A DNA stretch of 64,000 bases. Origin: Streptomyces sp. NBC_00525. Lineage in GTDB: Bacteria; Actinomycetota; Actinomycetes; Streptomycetales; Streptomycetaceae. This document shows positions 38,839 through 47,766 of the stretch, in pieces (position 1 is the first letter of the stretch; each line of letters begins with the position of its first letter). The notes under the pieces are model-generated. The model was not told where the DNA came from. It ran no database searches and was given only the letters and a program-made list of their open reading frames with translations. Position numbers and translations under genes: made by a program. The stretch lies in contig NZ_CP107834.1 in assembly GCF_036346595.1 (NCBI RefSeq), forward strand, positions 6,386,001 through 6,450,000, written 5' to 3'.

Positions 38839-39342
38839 TCACCGGTGGGCCTGCGGCCAGTCGACGAGGTAGTACCGGAGCGCGTCGTCCTCGGCCACGA
38901 GGCGCATCCCGGCCGCCGTCATCACGTGCTGGGAGGCGACGTTGTCGACATCGGCGTCCCCGAGCACCCTGGCGGCGCCCTGCTGCCGGGCGAACCGGAT
39001 CAGCGCCCGCAGCGCCTCGGAGGCGTACCCCTTGCCCCGCGCGGACTCCACGAGCCCGTACCCGATGGTGACGCCGCCGTGCTCGTCGGGCGCTCCGTGG
39101 AAGCCCATTCCACCGATGACGGCCTCGTCCGTGCGGAGCCGTATCTCGTACGACCCGAAGGGGCTCGGATCGCCGGTGTCCGCGCAGGCGGCGAGGAGGC
39201 GCGCGGCGGCCCGCAGGTCACCGGGGGAGGGGTAGCCGGGCGCCCAGCGCACCCCGTCGCCGGGCGTGCCGGCGATCAATTGCCCCGCGTCGGCGGGGGT
39301 CATCTCGCGCAGGGAGAGGCGCGGAGTCTCGAGAACGTTCAT
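38839..39342 (-). CDS. GNAT family N-acetyltransferase (RimJ/RimL-like)
   Basis: About 167 residues. ETPRLSLREMTPADAGQLIAG is the N-terminal GNAT strand and GYGLVESARGKGYASEALRALIRFA contains the acetyl-CoA loop (R/Q-x-x-G-x-G/A, here ARGKGYA). The C-terminal NVASQHVMTAAGMRLV motif is typical of ribosomal-protein or general protein acetyltransferases. The substrate is unknown. The ATG at 39342 is chosen; a GTG at 39360 is possible. Confidence 0.82.
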   Translation of the reverse strand: MNVLETPRLSLREMTPADAGQLIAGTPGDGVRWAPGYPSPGDLRAAARLLAACADTGDPSPFGSYEIRLRTDEAVIGGMGFHGAPDEHGGVTIGYGLVESARGKGYASEALRALIRFARQQGAARVLGDADVDNVASQHVMTAAGMRLVAEDDALRYYLVDWPQAHR

Positions 39343-39517
39343 GAGGACGTGAGGTATCACGGCCGGAAGGGGCGCGGCACCTGAATATGGGGACGCGCTC
39401 CTTCATGGCGCGCCGGGCGGGCGGGCGCGGCCCTGCCCCGCCCGCCCGGCGCGGCGCGCGTACGGGCAGGCCCGCGAACGCGTCCGCGGCGGCTACGCCG
39501 CCGCTCCGTTACGGCGG

Positions 39518-39898
39518 CTAGGCGCTCCGGTCCGCTACGGGCTCGTCGTCCTCCGCAGGACCGAAGTCGCCCGACAGTGCCGCGGCCAGCCGCAGCTGGG
39601 TGTCCGCCTCGGCCTGGCGGCCCTGCCGCTCCAGCGTGCGGCCGAGCATGAGCCGCGCGTAGCCCTCCACGGGGTCGCGTTCCAGCACCGCCCGCAGCTC
39701 CGCCTCCGCCCGCCCGAGGCTCGCGGAGTGGTAGTAGGCACGCGCGAGGAGCAGGCGCGGAGCGACCTGCTCCGGGACCTCCTCGACGAGTCCGCCGAGG
39801 ATGCGCGCGGCCGTCGTGTACTCCTTCGCGTCGAAGAAGAAGCCCGCCCGCTCCCAGCGCTCGGCGGCGGTGCCGAACTCGTAGTAGCTGTCGCTCAT
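39518..39898 (-). CDS. Tetratricopeptide repeat protein
   Basis: A 126-residue protein built of TPR-like helical pairs (RWERAGFFFDAKEYTTAARILGGLV, PRLLLARAYYHSASLGRAEAELRAVL, YARLMLGRTLERQGRQAEADTQL). The start at 39898 has AGGAGG five bases upstream. TPR proteins mediate protein contacts; the partner is unknown. It is divergent from the pirin gene with a 143-base spacer. Confidence 0.85.
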   Translation of the reverse strand: MSDSYYEFGTAAERWERAGFFFDAKEYTTAARILGGLVEEVPEQVAPRLLLARAYYHSASLGRAEAELRAVLERDPVEGYARLMLGRTLERQGRQAEADTQLRLAAALSGDFGPAEDDEPVADRSA

Positions 39899-40041
39899 GA
39901 CGCCTCCTGGGATCGCGCGGCGGCCGGGCGGTTCCCGGCGGTGTCCGATCCGCACAACACCCACAGGTGGTTTAACATTCCACTAACTGTCCGGCGTGGG
40001 CAACGCCCACCCCCCACCCGCAGCGGAATAGGTTGAGTGCC

Positions 40042-41007
40042 ATGAGCAATCTCGATCGCCAGGCCGTCCCCACCGTCTGCGGAGGGCGCGGCTTCGTCGT
40101 GGCCGAACCCGTACGCGAACTCCTCGCCCCGCGCACGGTACGGCTGGGGGAGTCCACCGAGGTGCGCAGGCTGCTGCCGAACCTGGGCCGCCGGATGGTC
40201 GGCGCCTGGGCATTCGTGGACCACTACGGCCCCGACGACATCGCCGACGAACCCGGTATGCAGGTGCCGCCGCACCCCCACATGGGCTTGCAGACGGTGA
40301 GCTGGCTGCACGAGGGGGAGGTGCTGCACCGGGACAGCCTCGGCAGCCTCCAGACCGTGCGCCCGCGCGAACTCGGGCTGATGACGTCCGGGCGGGCGAT
40401 CAGCCACTCGGAGGAGAGCCCCAAGCAGCACGCCCGCCTGCTCCACGGCGCCCAGCTCTGGGTGGCGCTCCCCGAGGCGCACCGCTTCGTGGAGCCGCAC
40501 TTCCAGCACCACAGCGACCTGCCCGTGGTCACCGCGCCCGGCCTCACCGCCACCGTGATCCTCGGCGAACTCGACGGTGCCGTCTCGCCGGGCACCGCGT
40601 ACACCCCGATCGTCGGCGCCGACCTCGCCCTGGCGCGCGGCACCGAGACCCGGCTGCCCCTGGACCCCGACTTCGAGTACGCCGTGCTGTCGATGTCCGG
40701 CGAGGCGGAGGTGGACGGCGTCCCCGTCCTGCCGGGCTCGATGCTCTACCTCGGCTGCGGTCGCACCGAACTCCCGCTGCGCGCCGCATCGGACGCCGGC
40801 CTGATGCTCCTGGGCGGCGAGCCGTTCGAGGAGGAACTGGTCATGTGGTGGAACTTCGTGGGCCGCACCCAGGAGGAGATCGCCCGAGCCCGCGAGGACT
40901 GGATGACCGGCACCCGCTTCGGCACGGTCCACGGCTACGACGGCCCCCCGATCCCGGCCCCGGCACTGCCCGACGTACCGCTGAAGGCACGGGGACGGGT
41001 GCGCTGA
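40042..41007 (+). CDS. Pirin family protein
   Basis: A 321-residue bicupin. The metal-binding sequence PPHPHMGLQTVSWLHEGEVLHRDS and the Glu/His in ISHSEES are the pirin signature. Pirins have been linked to quercetin dioxygenase activity and redox sensing. The ATG at 40042 is chosen over a TTG at 40033. It is the last core-type gene before the arsenic island; a short 67-base spacer separates it from pstB. Confidence 0.9.
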   Translation: MSNLDRQAVPTVCGGRGFVVAEPVRELLAPRTVRLGESTEVRRLLPNLGRRMVGAWAFVDHYGPDDIADEPGMQVPPHPHMGLQTVSWLHEGEVLHRDSLGSLQTVRPRELGLMTSGRAISHSEESPKQHARLLHGAQLWVALPEAHRFVEPHFQHHSDLPVVTAPGLTATVILGELDGAVSPGTAYTPIVGADLALARGTETRLPLDPDFEYAVLSMSGEAEVDGVPVLPGSMLYLGCGRTELPLRAASDAGLMLLGGEPFEEELVMWWNFVGRTQEEIARAREDWMTGTRFGTVHGYDGPPIPAPALPDVPLKARGRVR

Positions 41008-41074
41008 ACCGCGCGTGCGCGGAAGGACGGGGCCGGGACCACGTTCGTCGAGTACGGCCGGGGCGTACGGAATA

Positions 41075-41809
41075 TCAGCCCGCCGTCACAGAGGAGGCGT
41101 CGGCGTTCGGCAGGTCTATGCGGACCGTACGGTCGCAGAGCCGCTCCACCTGCGCGGGGTCGTGGGAGACGAGCAGGACGGTCCGGTTGCCCCGCAGTGC
41201 CGCCACGGACTCCTCGACGGTGTCGCGGCTCCGCTCGTCCAGGGCGCTGGTCGGCTCGTCGAGCAGGAGAGCCGCCGGCTCAAGGGCCAAGGCACGGGCC
41301 AGGCACAGGCGCTGGCGCTGGCCGTTGGACAGGGTCTGGGCGGGCGTGTCCAGTCGGTCGGAAACCTCTCCCCACAGACCCGCCTCACGCAGTGCCTGCT
41401 CGACGCGCTCGCGCAGCTCCGTCCGGGACGCCCGCACCAGGTGGCGGAGGCCGAAGAGGGCGTTGTCCAGGATGCTGCCGCCGAAGACCACGGGGGTTTG
41501 CGGCACCAGGACGACGGTGCTGCGCAGGTCGGCGTCGCCCTTGCCGTACCGGACGGGACGGTCGAGGACCCGTACCTCGCCCCGGCGACGGAGTCCGTGG
41601 GGCAGGAGGTCGACCAGAGCGCGCAGCACAGTGGACTTGCCGGCGCCGGACGGACCGCACAGCCCGGTCGTTGACCCGGAGGCCAGCTCGAAGGTGACCG
41701 GGCCCACCAGATGCTTGGTGCCGCTGAAGATCTGCAGGTCGCGCACCGCGATGACGGGTTTGTCGACCGTGCGGGCCGTGGTCGTGAGACCGGGTGTCAG
41801 ACCGTCCAT
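41075..41809 (-). CDS. pstB: Phosphate/arsenate-type ABC transporter ATP-binding protein (PstB-like)
   Basis: A 244-residue ATPase. Walker A is GLCGPSGAGKST, the Q-loop VPQTPVV, the signature LSNGQRQRL (normally LSGGQ) and Walker B LLLDEPTSALDE. It is about the usual PstB length. The start (41809) overlaps the end of the fused permease gene by 13 bases, so the four genes pstS-pstCA-pstB form a unit read leftward. Its place beside arsenic genes suggests uptake of phosphate against arsenate or arsenate itself. Confidence 0.85.
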   Translation of the reverse strand: MDGLTPGLTTTARTVDKPVIAVRDLQIFSGTKHLVGPVTFELASGSTTGLCGPSGAGKSTVLRALVDLLPHGLRRRGEVRVLDRPVRYGKGDADLRSTVVLVPQTPVVFGGSILDNALFGLRHLVRASRTELRERVEQALREAGLWGEVSDRLDTPAQTLSNGQRQRLCLARALALEPAALLLDEPTSALDERSRDTVEESVAALRGNRTVLLVSHDPAQVERLCDRTVRIDLPNADASSVTAG

Positions 41810-43629
41810 CGTCGTGCTCCTTCGAAGCGGTTGCGCAGGAACACCGCGAGACCGAGGAGGGCTGCGGTGATGAGGACCAACACGAGGGCACTGCCCCATG
41901 CCTGGTCGACTGCCTCGGGGGCGCCCGAGTCCTGGGAGAGGGTGAAGATGTGCGTGGGCAGGGCCTGTATCGGAGCGTTGACGATGCCGCTCGGGACGGC
42001 GGGCGCCCCGAAGAAGACTGTGGCAGTGAAGATCAGGGGAGCGGTTTCACCTGCGGCCCGGGCGAGGCCGAGCAGGAGGCCGGTGAGCGTGGCCGGCCAG
42101 GTGTAGGGGATGACCACGGAGCGGACGTACTGGGAGCTGGTCAGGCCCAGCGCCAGTGCGGCTTCGGTGATTTCCGCCGGCATGCTTCGAATCCGGCCCG
42201 CTGTGGTGAGGGCGACGACCGGGACCACCACGGGCACCAGGACCATGGTGCCGGCCAGCCAGGAACGGCCCCACCCCATGGTTGTGCAGAAGAGGACGTA
42301 CCCGGCGAGGCCCAGCAGGATGGTAGGGGTTCCGCCGACTGTTACGGTCAGTGTCTCCAGAACGCGGGTGGCTTTTGCCGAGGCCCTTGTGCCGATCACG
42401 ATGCCCGCGCCGTAGCCGAGCGGCAGCGCGATCAGAGCTGTGGTCGCAAGGAGCAGAAGAGTGCCGAGTATCTGATCACGTATGCCACCCCCTGCCGCGC
42501 CCTCGGAGGCCGTGAACCAGAAGACGGGGTTGAGTGCCGCACCTCCACGGGCCAAGAGGATGCCGAGCATGCCGAGGAGAAGTGTGCCTGGCAGCAGCAG
42601 GGCGCCGAGCCGGACGACGGTGGTGAGCCGGTCCTTCGGAATGCGCAACCACGCGGAGGAACGCCGGGCACGTGGGGCGCGCGCGCCCCCCTTCGCGGAA
42701 CCGCGGGTTCCCCAGACGGTGGCGACGGCGACCAGGACCAGCAGGATGACGCCGAGCGCGCACAGGGCCGCGAAGTAGGGACCGGAGGTGCCGGCGAGCA
42801 TCGGTTCGGGGCCGGCCAGTTTGGTGGTGAGTGTCTGGCCGGGGCGAACGAGGAAGGAAAAGACATCCCCGAGGGACTCGGGAAGCCGGTCGTCGGCGCG
42901 GCCGATGACCAGGAAGACCGCGATGGCCTCACCCAACGCCCTGGCCAGGCCGAGGAGGACGCCGGCCCGCATGCCGGAGCGTGCCCGGGGCAGGACGGCT
43001 GACCTGATGACCTCCCGGCGGGTCAGGCCGAGGGAGTACGCGGCTTCCCGGTACCGGCCGGGTACGGCGGCCAGCGCGTCCACGCTGACCGCCGCGATCG
43101 TAGGCATGATCATCACGGCGAGGACGATGCCGGCGGCGAGCAGGCTGTCTCCGCCCGGAACGTTGCCGAGACCCGCCACGAACGGCCTGATGATCATGAT
43201 GCCGATGAGGCCGTAGACGATGGAAGGCACCGCTGCCAGGAGTTCGATGCTCAGGCGCAGGGGTTTGGCGAGGCGGGGCGGAAGGTACTCGGACAGGGCG
43301 ATGGCAGCCGCCCAGCCGACCGGGACGGCGAGGAGCAGTGCCAGAACGCACACGACAGCCGAGCCATAGATCATGGCCAGGCCGCCGAAGGTGAGGTTTC
43401 CCGGGCTCCAGGTGGATGAGGTGAGCAGTGCGGTCCAGTCGACGGTTCCGCTCGCGATGCCCGTGACCAGGTATCCGAGCAGGACCGTGAGCGTCAGGAG
43501 TACGGACAGGACGCCGCTGTAGGCCCAGCCCCAGACCCATCTCGCCCTTTTGCCGCGGTTGCTCCCGGAAGAAGACAGCGGCACCGAGGGACCGGGCGCC
43601 TGGGTGGGGCGCTCCAGAGTGAGGCCCAT
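41797..43629 (-). CDS. pstCA: Fused PstC-PstA permease
   Basis: A 610-residue protein that joins two complete Pst permease domains. The PstC-like half, residues about 1-300, has LSIELLAAVPSIVYGLIGIM and the EAA-type loop GRYREAAYSLGLTRREVIRSAVLP. The PstA-like half, about 330-610, has TLLLLATTALIALPLGYGAGI, LTVTVGGTPTILLGL and ITEAALALGLTSSQYVRSVVIP. The fusion is unusual, since PstC and PstA are normally separate. It starts two bases after the pstS stop. Confidence 0.88.
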   Translation of the reverse strand: MGLTLERPTQAPGPSVPLSSSGSNRGKRARWVWGWAYSGVLSVLLTLTVLLGYLVTGIASGTVDWTALLTSSTWSPGNLTFGGLAMIYGSAVVCVLALLLAVPVGWAAAIALSEYLPPRLAKPLRLSIELLAAVPSIVYGLIGIMIIRPFVAGLGNVPGGDSLLAAGIVLAVMIMPTIAAVSVDALAAVPGRYREAAYSLGLTRREVIRSAVLPRARSGMRAGVLLGLARALGEAIAVFLVIGRADDRLPESLGDVFSFLVRPGQTLTTKLAGPEPMLAGTSGPYFAALCALGVILLVLVAVATVWGTRGSAKGGARAPRARRSSAWLRIPKDRLTTVVRLGALLLPGTLLLGMLGILLARGGAALNPVFWFTASEGAAGGGIRDQILGTLLLLATTALIALPLGYGAGIVIGTRASAKATRVLETLTVTVGGTPTILLGLAGYVLFCTTMGWGRSWLAGTMVLVPVVVPVVALTTAGRIRSMPAEITEAALALGLTSSQYVRSVVIPYTWPATLTGLLLGLARAAGETAPLIFTATVFFGAPAVPSGIVNAPIQALPTHIFTLSQDSGAPEAVDQAWGSALVLVLITAALLGLAVFLRNRFEGARRWTV

Positions 43630-43631
43630 GC

Positions 43632-44552
43632 TCAGAGGCCCATCTGCTTGAGCGTGAGGTAGCCGTGCTGGGTCAACAGCTTCTGGCCGTTGGGCGAGAG
43701 GATGTAGTCGATGTACTGCTTGACGGTGCCCTCCGGCTTGCCGTTCGTAATCATGAACAGCGGGCGGGTCATCGGGTACGCCCCCGAAGCCACGTTTGCC
43801 AGCGAGGGGGCGACGCCCTCCAGCGGGACGGCGACCAGCTCGGGGTGACCGTCGATGAATCCGGTCGACAGCGGGGCGATGGAACCCCGAGTGGACTTCA
43901 ACTTGTTGCGGGTCTCCAGGTTTCCGCCCACGATGGCGTAGTTCGCCGACTTGGGCGGGGCCGGCGGCTCCCCTTCGCCGTAGATGAACTTGTCAAGCAC
44001 CTCACGAGTGCCGCGACCTGGCTCCTTGTCGTACACGAAAACCTGGAGGTCGGGGCCGCCGACCTCCTTCCAGTTGGTGATCTTGCCCTCGAACAGGCCC
44101 GCGACCTGCGCCTTGGACAGGCCCTTGACCCCGCCGTCGGCCACCTCCTTGGTGATGATGACACCGACAGCGTCGGCGCCGATCTGGGTGGTGACGAAGT
44201 CGGTGTCGGGATAGGCCTTCTTGTCCGTCTCGGACAGGGGCTTGGAACTGAGGGCGATGTTGATCTGGCCGGTGCCGAGTTGGGAGATCCCGCCGGCTGA
44301 GCCGCCCTGGGTGGCGACGGTGATGTTCAAGCCCTTGCTCTTCAGCGCCTCGGCCGCGTCCGAAGCCACCGGGGCGACAGTGGTCGAGCCACTGGCCTGG
44401 ATGGCGTTCGAGCCGGCTTTCGCGGAGCCGGCGCAGCCGGTCAGGGCTGCAGAGAGGAGGAGACAGGCGGAGGCGAGGGAGGCGCCCTGACGGACGCGCC
44501 GTCCGGTGGACCGCACTGTTCTGCGGGAGGATTCAGAGATCGTGAAAGACAT
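43632..44552 (-). CDS. pstS: Phosphate-type substrate-binding lipoprotein (PstS-like)
   Basis: A 306-residue lipoprotein: signal peptide with lipobox AALTGC, then QASGSTTVAPVAS (oxyanion-binding loop), GTGQINIALSSKPLS and GRGTREVLDKF. These are Pst binding-protein landmarks. It captures phosphate or its analogue arsenate outside the membrane. It is short compared with housekeeping Streptomyces PstS. Upstream it faces the radical SAM operon across a 640-base region containing inverted repeats. Confidence 0.85.
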   Translation of the reverse strand: MSFTISESSRRTVRSTGRRVRQGASLASACLLLSAALTGCAGSAKAGSNAIQASGSTTVAPVASDAAEALKSKGLNITVATQGGSAGGISQLGTGQINIALSSKPLSETDKKAYPDTDFVTTQIGADAVGVIITKEVADGGVKGLSKAQVAGLFEGKITNWKEVGGPDLQVFVYDKEPGRGTREVLDKFIYGEGEPPAPPKSANYAIVGGNLETRNKLKSTRGSIAPLSTGFIDGHPELVAVPLEGVAPSLANVASGAYPMTRPLFMITNGKPEGTVKQYIDYILSPNGQKLLTQHGYLTLKQMGL

Positions 44553-44751
44553 GGCGGTGCCTTTGCGGAGAGGGAGGGATGGTGATCAGGCATGAGCAGC
44601 GACGGCGCACCACTCCTACGCCCGGCGGGCCTTGGAGTGGTGCGGACACGGATGCCGGCGATGCCGCCGGTCCCGCCCTGCTCCTCGGACGGGTTGGGCG
44701 GCTCGCTGCGGACCATGGGGAGCTGCTGGGGAGGGGCTCACACGCCTGATT

Positions 44752-44766
44752 GATCGGCGTTCGATC
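44752..44766. repeat. Inverted repeat GATCG-N5-CGATC
   Basis: A perfect 5-bp inverted repeat with a 5-base spacer, about 200 bases before pstS on the minus side. A second GATCG-N8-CGATC copy is at 44902-44919. They are possible ArsR-type operators for the pst unit, supported only by shape and place. Confidence 0.35.
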
Positions 44767-45053
44767 CGTTCTTCTACGAAGGGCCCGAAACGCCGGGGGA
44801 ATCTGCGGTCGTTCACCCGCTGACCCCGGGTGTGGACCGTGACGCCGTGGTCGAACGCTACCGCCTCAGAGGCTTCCTGGCGAGATCTGGCTGAGGGAAA
44901 GGATCGATGACCAGCGATCGAACTCGTGCCCTGGGTCGAGTCGACGAGTGCCTTCGCTTGATGGACGCCGTACGCAACTGGTCACGCTGTAGGTCGTATC
45001 GGGGTGACAAGCCCCAGCGGTGCCAGGGGCATCGGTTCGACCCCCCACGGCAA

Positions 45054-45095
45054 TTCATCGATCTATTGACATACATCGTTCAAAGCTGGCAGGGT
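45054..45095 (+). promoter_or_regulatory. Arsenic-island promoter with operator, copy 1 (arsL operon)
   Basis: TTCATCGATCTATTGACAT (45054-45072) contains a -35 TTGACA (45066-45071), an 18-base spacer and a -10 CAGGGT (45090-45095), about 95 bases before the radical SAM start. The 19-mer occurs identically at 53448-53466 before the second operon. The repeat spanning the -35 is a natural site for an ArsR repressor. Confidence 0.75.
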
Positions 45096-45189
45096 TCCGC
45101 CGTCGGTCGACAGCGTCGATACCGACCTGGGCTCTGACCCGGCCCCGTCTCGACCCGTCACGCTCCTTGATCACTCCCTGGGGGGAAGT

Positions 45190-46440
45190 GTGAGTAGTGC
45201 CCGTGTCCTGGTTGCCTCTGCGTTCGAGGCGGAGCTCCAGCCCTTGACGTCCGCGTGTGCGGCTGCCGCTTTGCAGCACTACGGCGCCGATGTCGTCGGC
45301 TGGGACGCGCACCTGCTTCCCGACGCCATTCCGGAGGGCCCCTTCGACCTGACGCTCGTCTCGGTCCAGCAGTTCGAAGGGCTTGAGCGGGGCATCGCCC
45401 TGGCCCGGAGGGTATCGGAGGCGTACGGCACCACAGTCGTGGTCTTCGGTCAGTATGCGCAGATGAACCACAGGGAGTTCCTCAAGGTTGCCGACGGCGT
45501 CGTCATGGAGGAGCCGGAACTCATCGGTGAGGAGCTGTCCCGACTCGCCGCCGGCACTCTCGCGCTCGACGCGGTTCCCGCTCTGATGACCGGTACCGGG
45601 ATGCGACCCAAACCCCCGCGGCGGCGCATCTCTGTCACCAAGCCCGCCCGAGACCTGTTCCCGTCACTCGTGCACTACCCTGCGCACCACTCGCCCTTCG
45701 GTCTGATGGGTAACATCGAGGCCTCCCGAGGCTGCCACCACAAGTGCACCTACTGCTCCGTGTACGGCGCGTACGACGGTGGCGTCGCGGCCTACGACGC
45801 CGACAGCGTCCTGGCCGACGCCCTGCAGCTCGCTGAAGAGGGCGTTCGGCACTTCTGCTTCATCGACGCCGAGTTCTTCAATTCCCGCACCATCGGCATC
45901 GGCGTCGTCGAACGGCTTGTCGAGGCCATCGGTCCGATCACGTTCGAGTTCACCACACGTGTCGATCATGTTCTGGACTACACGAAGGAGCTGGAAAAGC
46001 TCGTCTCGCTCGGACTGCGCCGTGTCACCTGCGCCCTCGAGTTCCCCTCCAACCGCATCCTGCGCATCTTCGACAAGCACATCGACGTAGATCACATGCG
46101 CGAGGCGGTCGAAAAGGCGGAGCGTATCGGCTTCGAGCTGTACCCGACGTTCATCCCGTTCACCCCGTGGATCGAGTACGAGGAACTCATCGGCTTCGAG
46201 GACTGGCTTGTCGAGACGGGCCTGGCCCACGTCACCGACCCCACAGCCCTGCAGACTCGATTGCTGCTGTTCAAGGGTTCCCCTTTGCTTTCCTCGCCCT
46301 GGATGGAGGACATCGCCACCGTCGACCGCGGATTCTGGGTCGAGTGGACCCACCCCGACAAGCGCGTCGAGCAGCTCTGGCAGGAGCGCCGCACCGATGC
46401 CGAGGATGCCGGCAAGATCCGCTGCTGCGTGAAGTGCTGA
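45190..46440 (+). CDS. arsL: ArsL-like radical SAM protein with RCCVKC tail
   Basis: A 416-residue protein. Residues about 1-150 look like a Rossmann-type B12-binding-like domain, but the B12 ligand motif DxHxxG is absent. The radical SAM core begins at GNIEASRGCHHKCTYCSVYG with the cluster cysteines Cys182, Cys186 and Cys189 (CxxxCxxC). The very C-terminus is RCCVKC, a tail seen in the RCCLKC-tail radical SAM family. ArsL of the arsinothricin pathway, as I recall, belongs to this group; it transfers the 3-amino-3-carboxypropyl group of SAM to As(III). The cysteine tail is likely the arsenite-binding site (inference). It heads a four-gene operon with gaps of 18-36 bases. Confidence 0.82.
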   Translation: MSSARVLVASAFEAELQPLTSACAAAALQHYGADVVGWDAHLLPDAIPEGPFDLTLVSVQQFEGLERGIALARRVSEAYGTTVVVFGQYAQMNHREFLKVADGVVMEEPELIGEELSRLAAGTLALDAVPALMTGTGMRPKPPRRRISVTKPARDLFPSLVHYPAHHSPFGLMGNIEASRGCHHKCTYCSVYGAYDGGVAAYDADSVLADALQLAEEGVRHFCFIDAEFFNSRTIGIGVVERLVEAIGPITFEFTTRVDHVLDYTKELEKLVSLGLRRVTCALEFPSNRILRIFDKHIDVDHMREAVEKAERIGFELYPTFIPFTPWIEYEELIGFEDWLVETGLAHVTDPTALQTRLLLFKGSPLLSSPWMEDIATVDRGFWVEWTHPDKRVEQLWQERRTDAEDAGKIRCCVKC

Positions 46441-46470
46441 CCCACCCGCTCACAAGAAGAGGACACTGAC

Positions 46471-47730
46471 ATGGGTGGATCACCCCGCGTCGTCATTTCC
46501 ACCGGCCAGGCACTCCCCGACATGGACTGGGCGGGAGAGCTCGCCGGGCTCACCGACTCATGGCCGTACCTCGGCCCCAGTTGGTTGCGGGCCACCGAGA
46601 AGGTACTCCCCGACGTTCAGCCCTGGCACACTCTCGCCCACCGTGCCCGTGGTGAACTGGCCCTTCTCCCCGGCTACATCCTCACCACCCCGCCGGTCGT
46701 CGACCATGAGCCGCGCACCTATCTCGGATGGCAGGCGCCCTCCGGCGAAGAGGTGTGCTGCGGCGCGGAGACCGACGCCGCACGGAGCGCCGAAGTCGAC
46801 GAGCTGGGAACCGAGCCCTTCTTTCCGGCGCTCCTGCTCGGCTCCCCGCTGGGCTACCGCACCGAGGTCGCCTACAACTTCTGGACTCCCAGCCTGATGG
46901 GGGCCATCGTCGACAATCTCGTTCCCGCCGCATTCGAGGCCGGGATCCGCTGCATCGTCGCGCCCTGGATTCCTGGCCGACGTGGCAACGATGCCCTCGT
47001 CGACGCGCTCAACGCCGCCGGCGCCTCCAGTGCATTCTGGGGCTTCGAGGACTTCATGAGCCTCGACGCCCCGGACTGGGAAGGTCACCTCGCTGCCCTG
47101 CCGCTGAAGAAGCGCCAGCGAATCAAGGGTGACGTCCGTCGCGCCGAGGCCGCGGGCGTGACCATCGAGCGCGTCGACGGCACCGGCATCCGTCCCTATG
47201 TCGCCCGCATCGCCGAACTCACGTGCCTCAACCGGGAGAAGAACGGCGCCGGCGAAGAGCCCGAGCACATCGTCGGCATCCTCTCCGCGCTCATCGACGA
47301 CGGCGCAGACGTCCGCGCATATCTCGGCTACAAGGGCGGCGCACTCGTCGCCACCTGCGTCACCATCCGCAAGAACCACCGGCTCTTCCCCAAGTGGGCC
47401 GGCTTCGACTACGCAGCGATCGGCGAGCGCAGCGGCATCTACTTCGCCCTCGTACTCGACGCACCCGTCCGCGATGCCTACGCAGAGGGGCTGCGCACCG
47501 TTGAATTCGGCGCCGGAGCCCACCAGGCGAAGGCCCTGCGCGGCTGCACCCCGCGCGAGGTCACCACCTCGATACTGCTCTCCGACCCAGCGCTGCGACC
47601 GCGGGCGAGAGCATGGCTCAACGCCTTCGGAAACAGCAGGCGCATCGCGTTCGGTGCGGCTTCTCCCGCTCCGGCTCAACCTGTGAACCTGCCCCTCCTG
47701 GACAGCTCCGGCGACAGTTGCTGCGGCTGA
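46471..47730 (+). CDS. FemAB/GNAT-like transferase with cysteine tail
   Basis: A 419-residue protein resembling the peptidoglycan-bridge / BioF2-like GNAT group: LPLKKRQRIKGDVRRAEAAGVTIERV is the typical FemAB-like helix region, and a GNAT-like acyl-CoA domain follows (VRAYLGYKGGALVATCVTIRK, FALVLDAPVRDAYAEGLRTVEFGAGAHQAK). Members acylate amino groups or use aminoacyl-tRNA. It ends LLDSSGDSCCG, with an unusual vicinal Cys pair near the terminus, and has another pair in EVCCGAE. It may add an acyl or amino acid to the arsenic amino acid. No exact family function is known to me. Confidence 0.72.
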   Translation: MGGSPRVVISTGQALPDMDWAGELAGLTDSWPYLGPSWLRATEKVLPDVQPWHTLAHRARGELALLPGYILTTPPVVDHEPRTYLGWQAPSGEEVCCGAETDAARSAEVDELGTEPFFPALLLGSPLGYRTEVAYNFWTPSLMGAIVDNLVPAAFEAGIRCIVAPWIPGRRGNDALVDALNAAGASSAFWGFEDFMSLDAPDWEGHLAALPLKKRQRIKGDVRRAEAAGVTIERVDGTGIRPYVARIAELTCLNREKNGAGEEPEHIVGILSALIDDGADVRAYLGYKGGALVATCVTIRKNHRLFPKWAGFDYAAIGERSGIYFALVLDAPVRDAYAEGLRTVEFGAGAHQAKALRGCTPREVTTSILLSDPALRPRARAWLNAFGNSRRIAFGAASPAPAQPVNLPLLDSSGDSCCG

Positions 47731-47766
47731 CCTCGCCCGGCTCCACGACAAGGACAGAAGGACCAC

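Larger units (their letters stand above)
44553..45189. other. Divergent regulatory region between pstS and arsL-like operon
   Basis: About 640 bases without a convincing gene. It carries two GATCG...CGATC inverted repeats (44752-44766 and 44902-44919) and the promoter/operator block at 45054-45095. It probably controls import genes to the left and biosynthesis genes to the right. Confidence 0.6.

Noticed and set aside
39343..39517. GC-rich hairpins considered as terminator or RNA gene
   Set aside because: Several short inverted repeats exist but none is dominant, and none lies properly at the end of a gene.
41008..41074. Possible attachment site at the left edge of the island
   Set aside because: No tRNA, direct repeat or integrase is near; the 67-base spacer shows nothing special.
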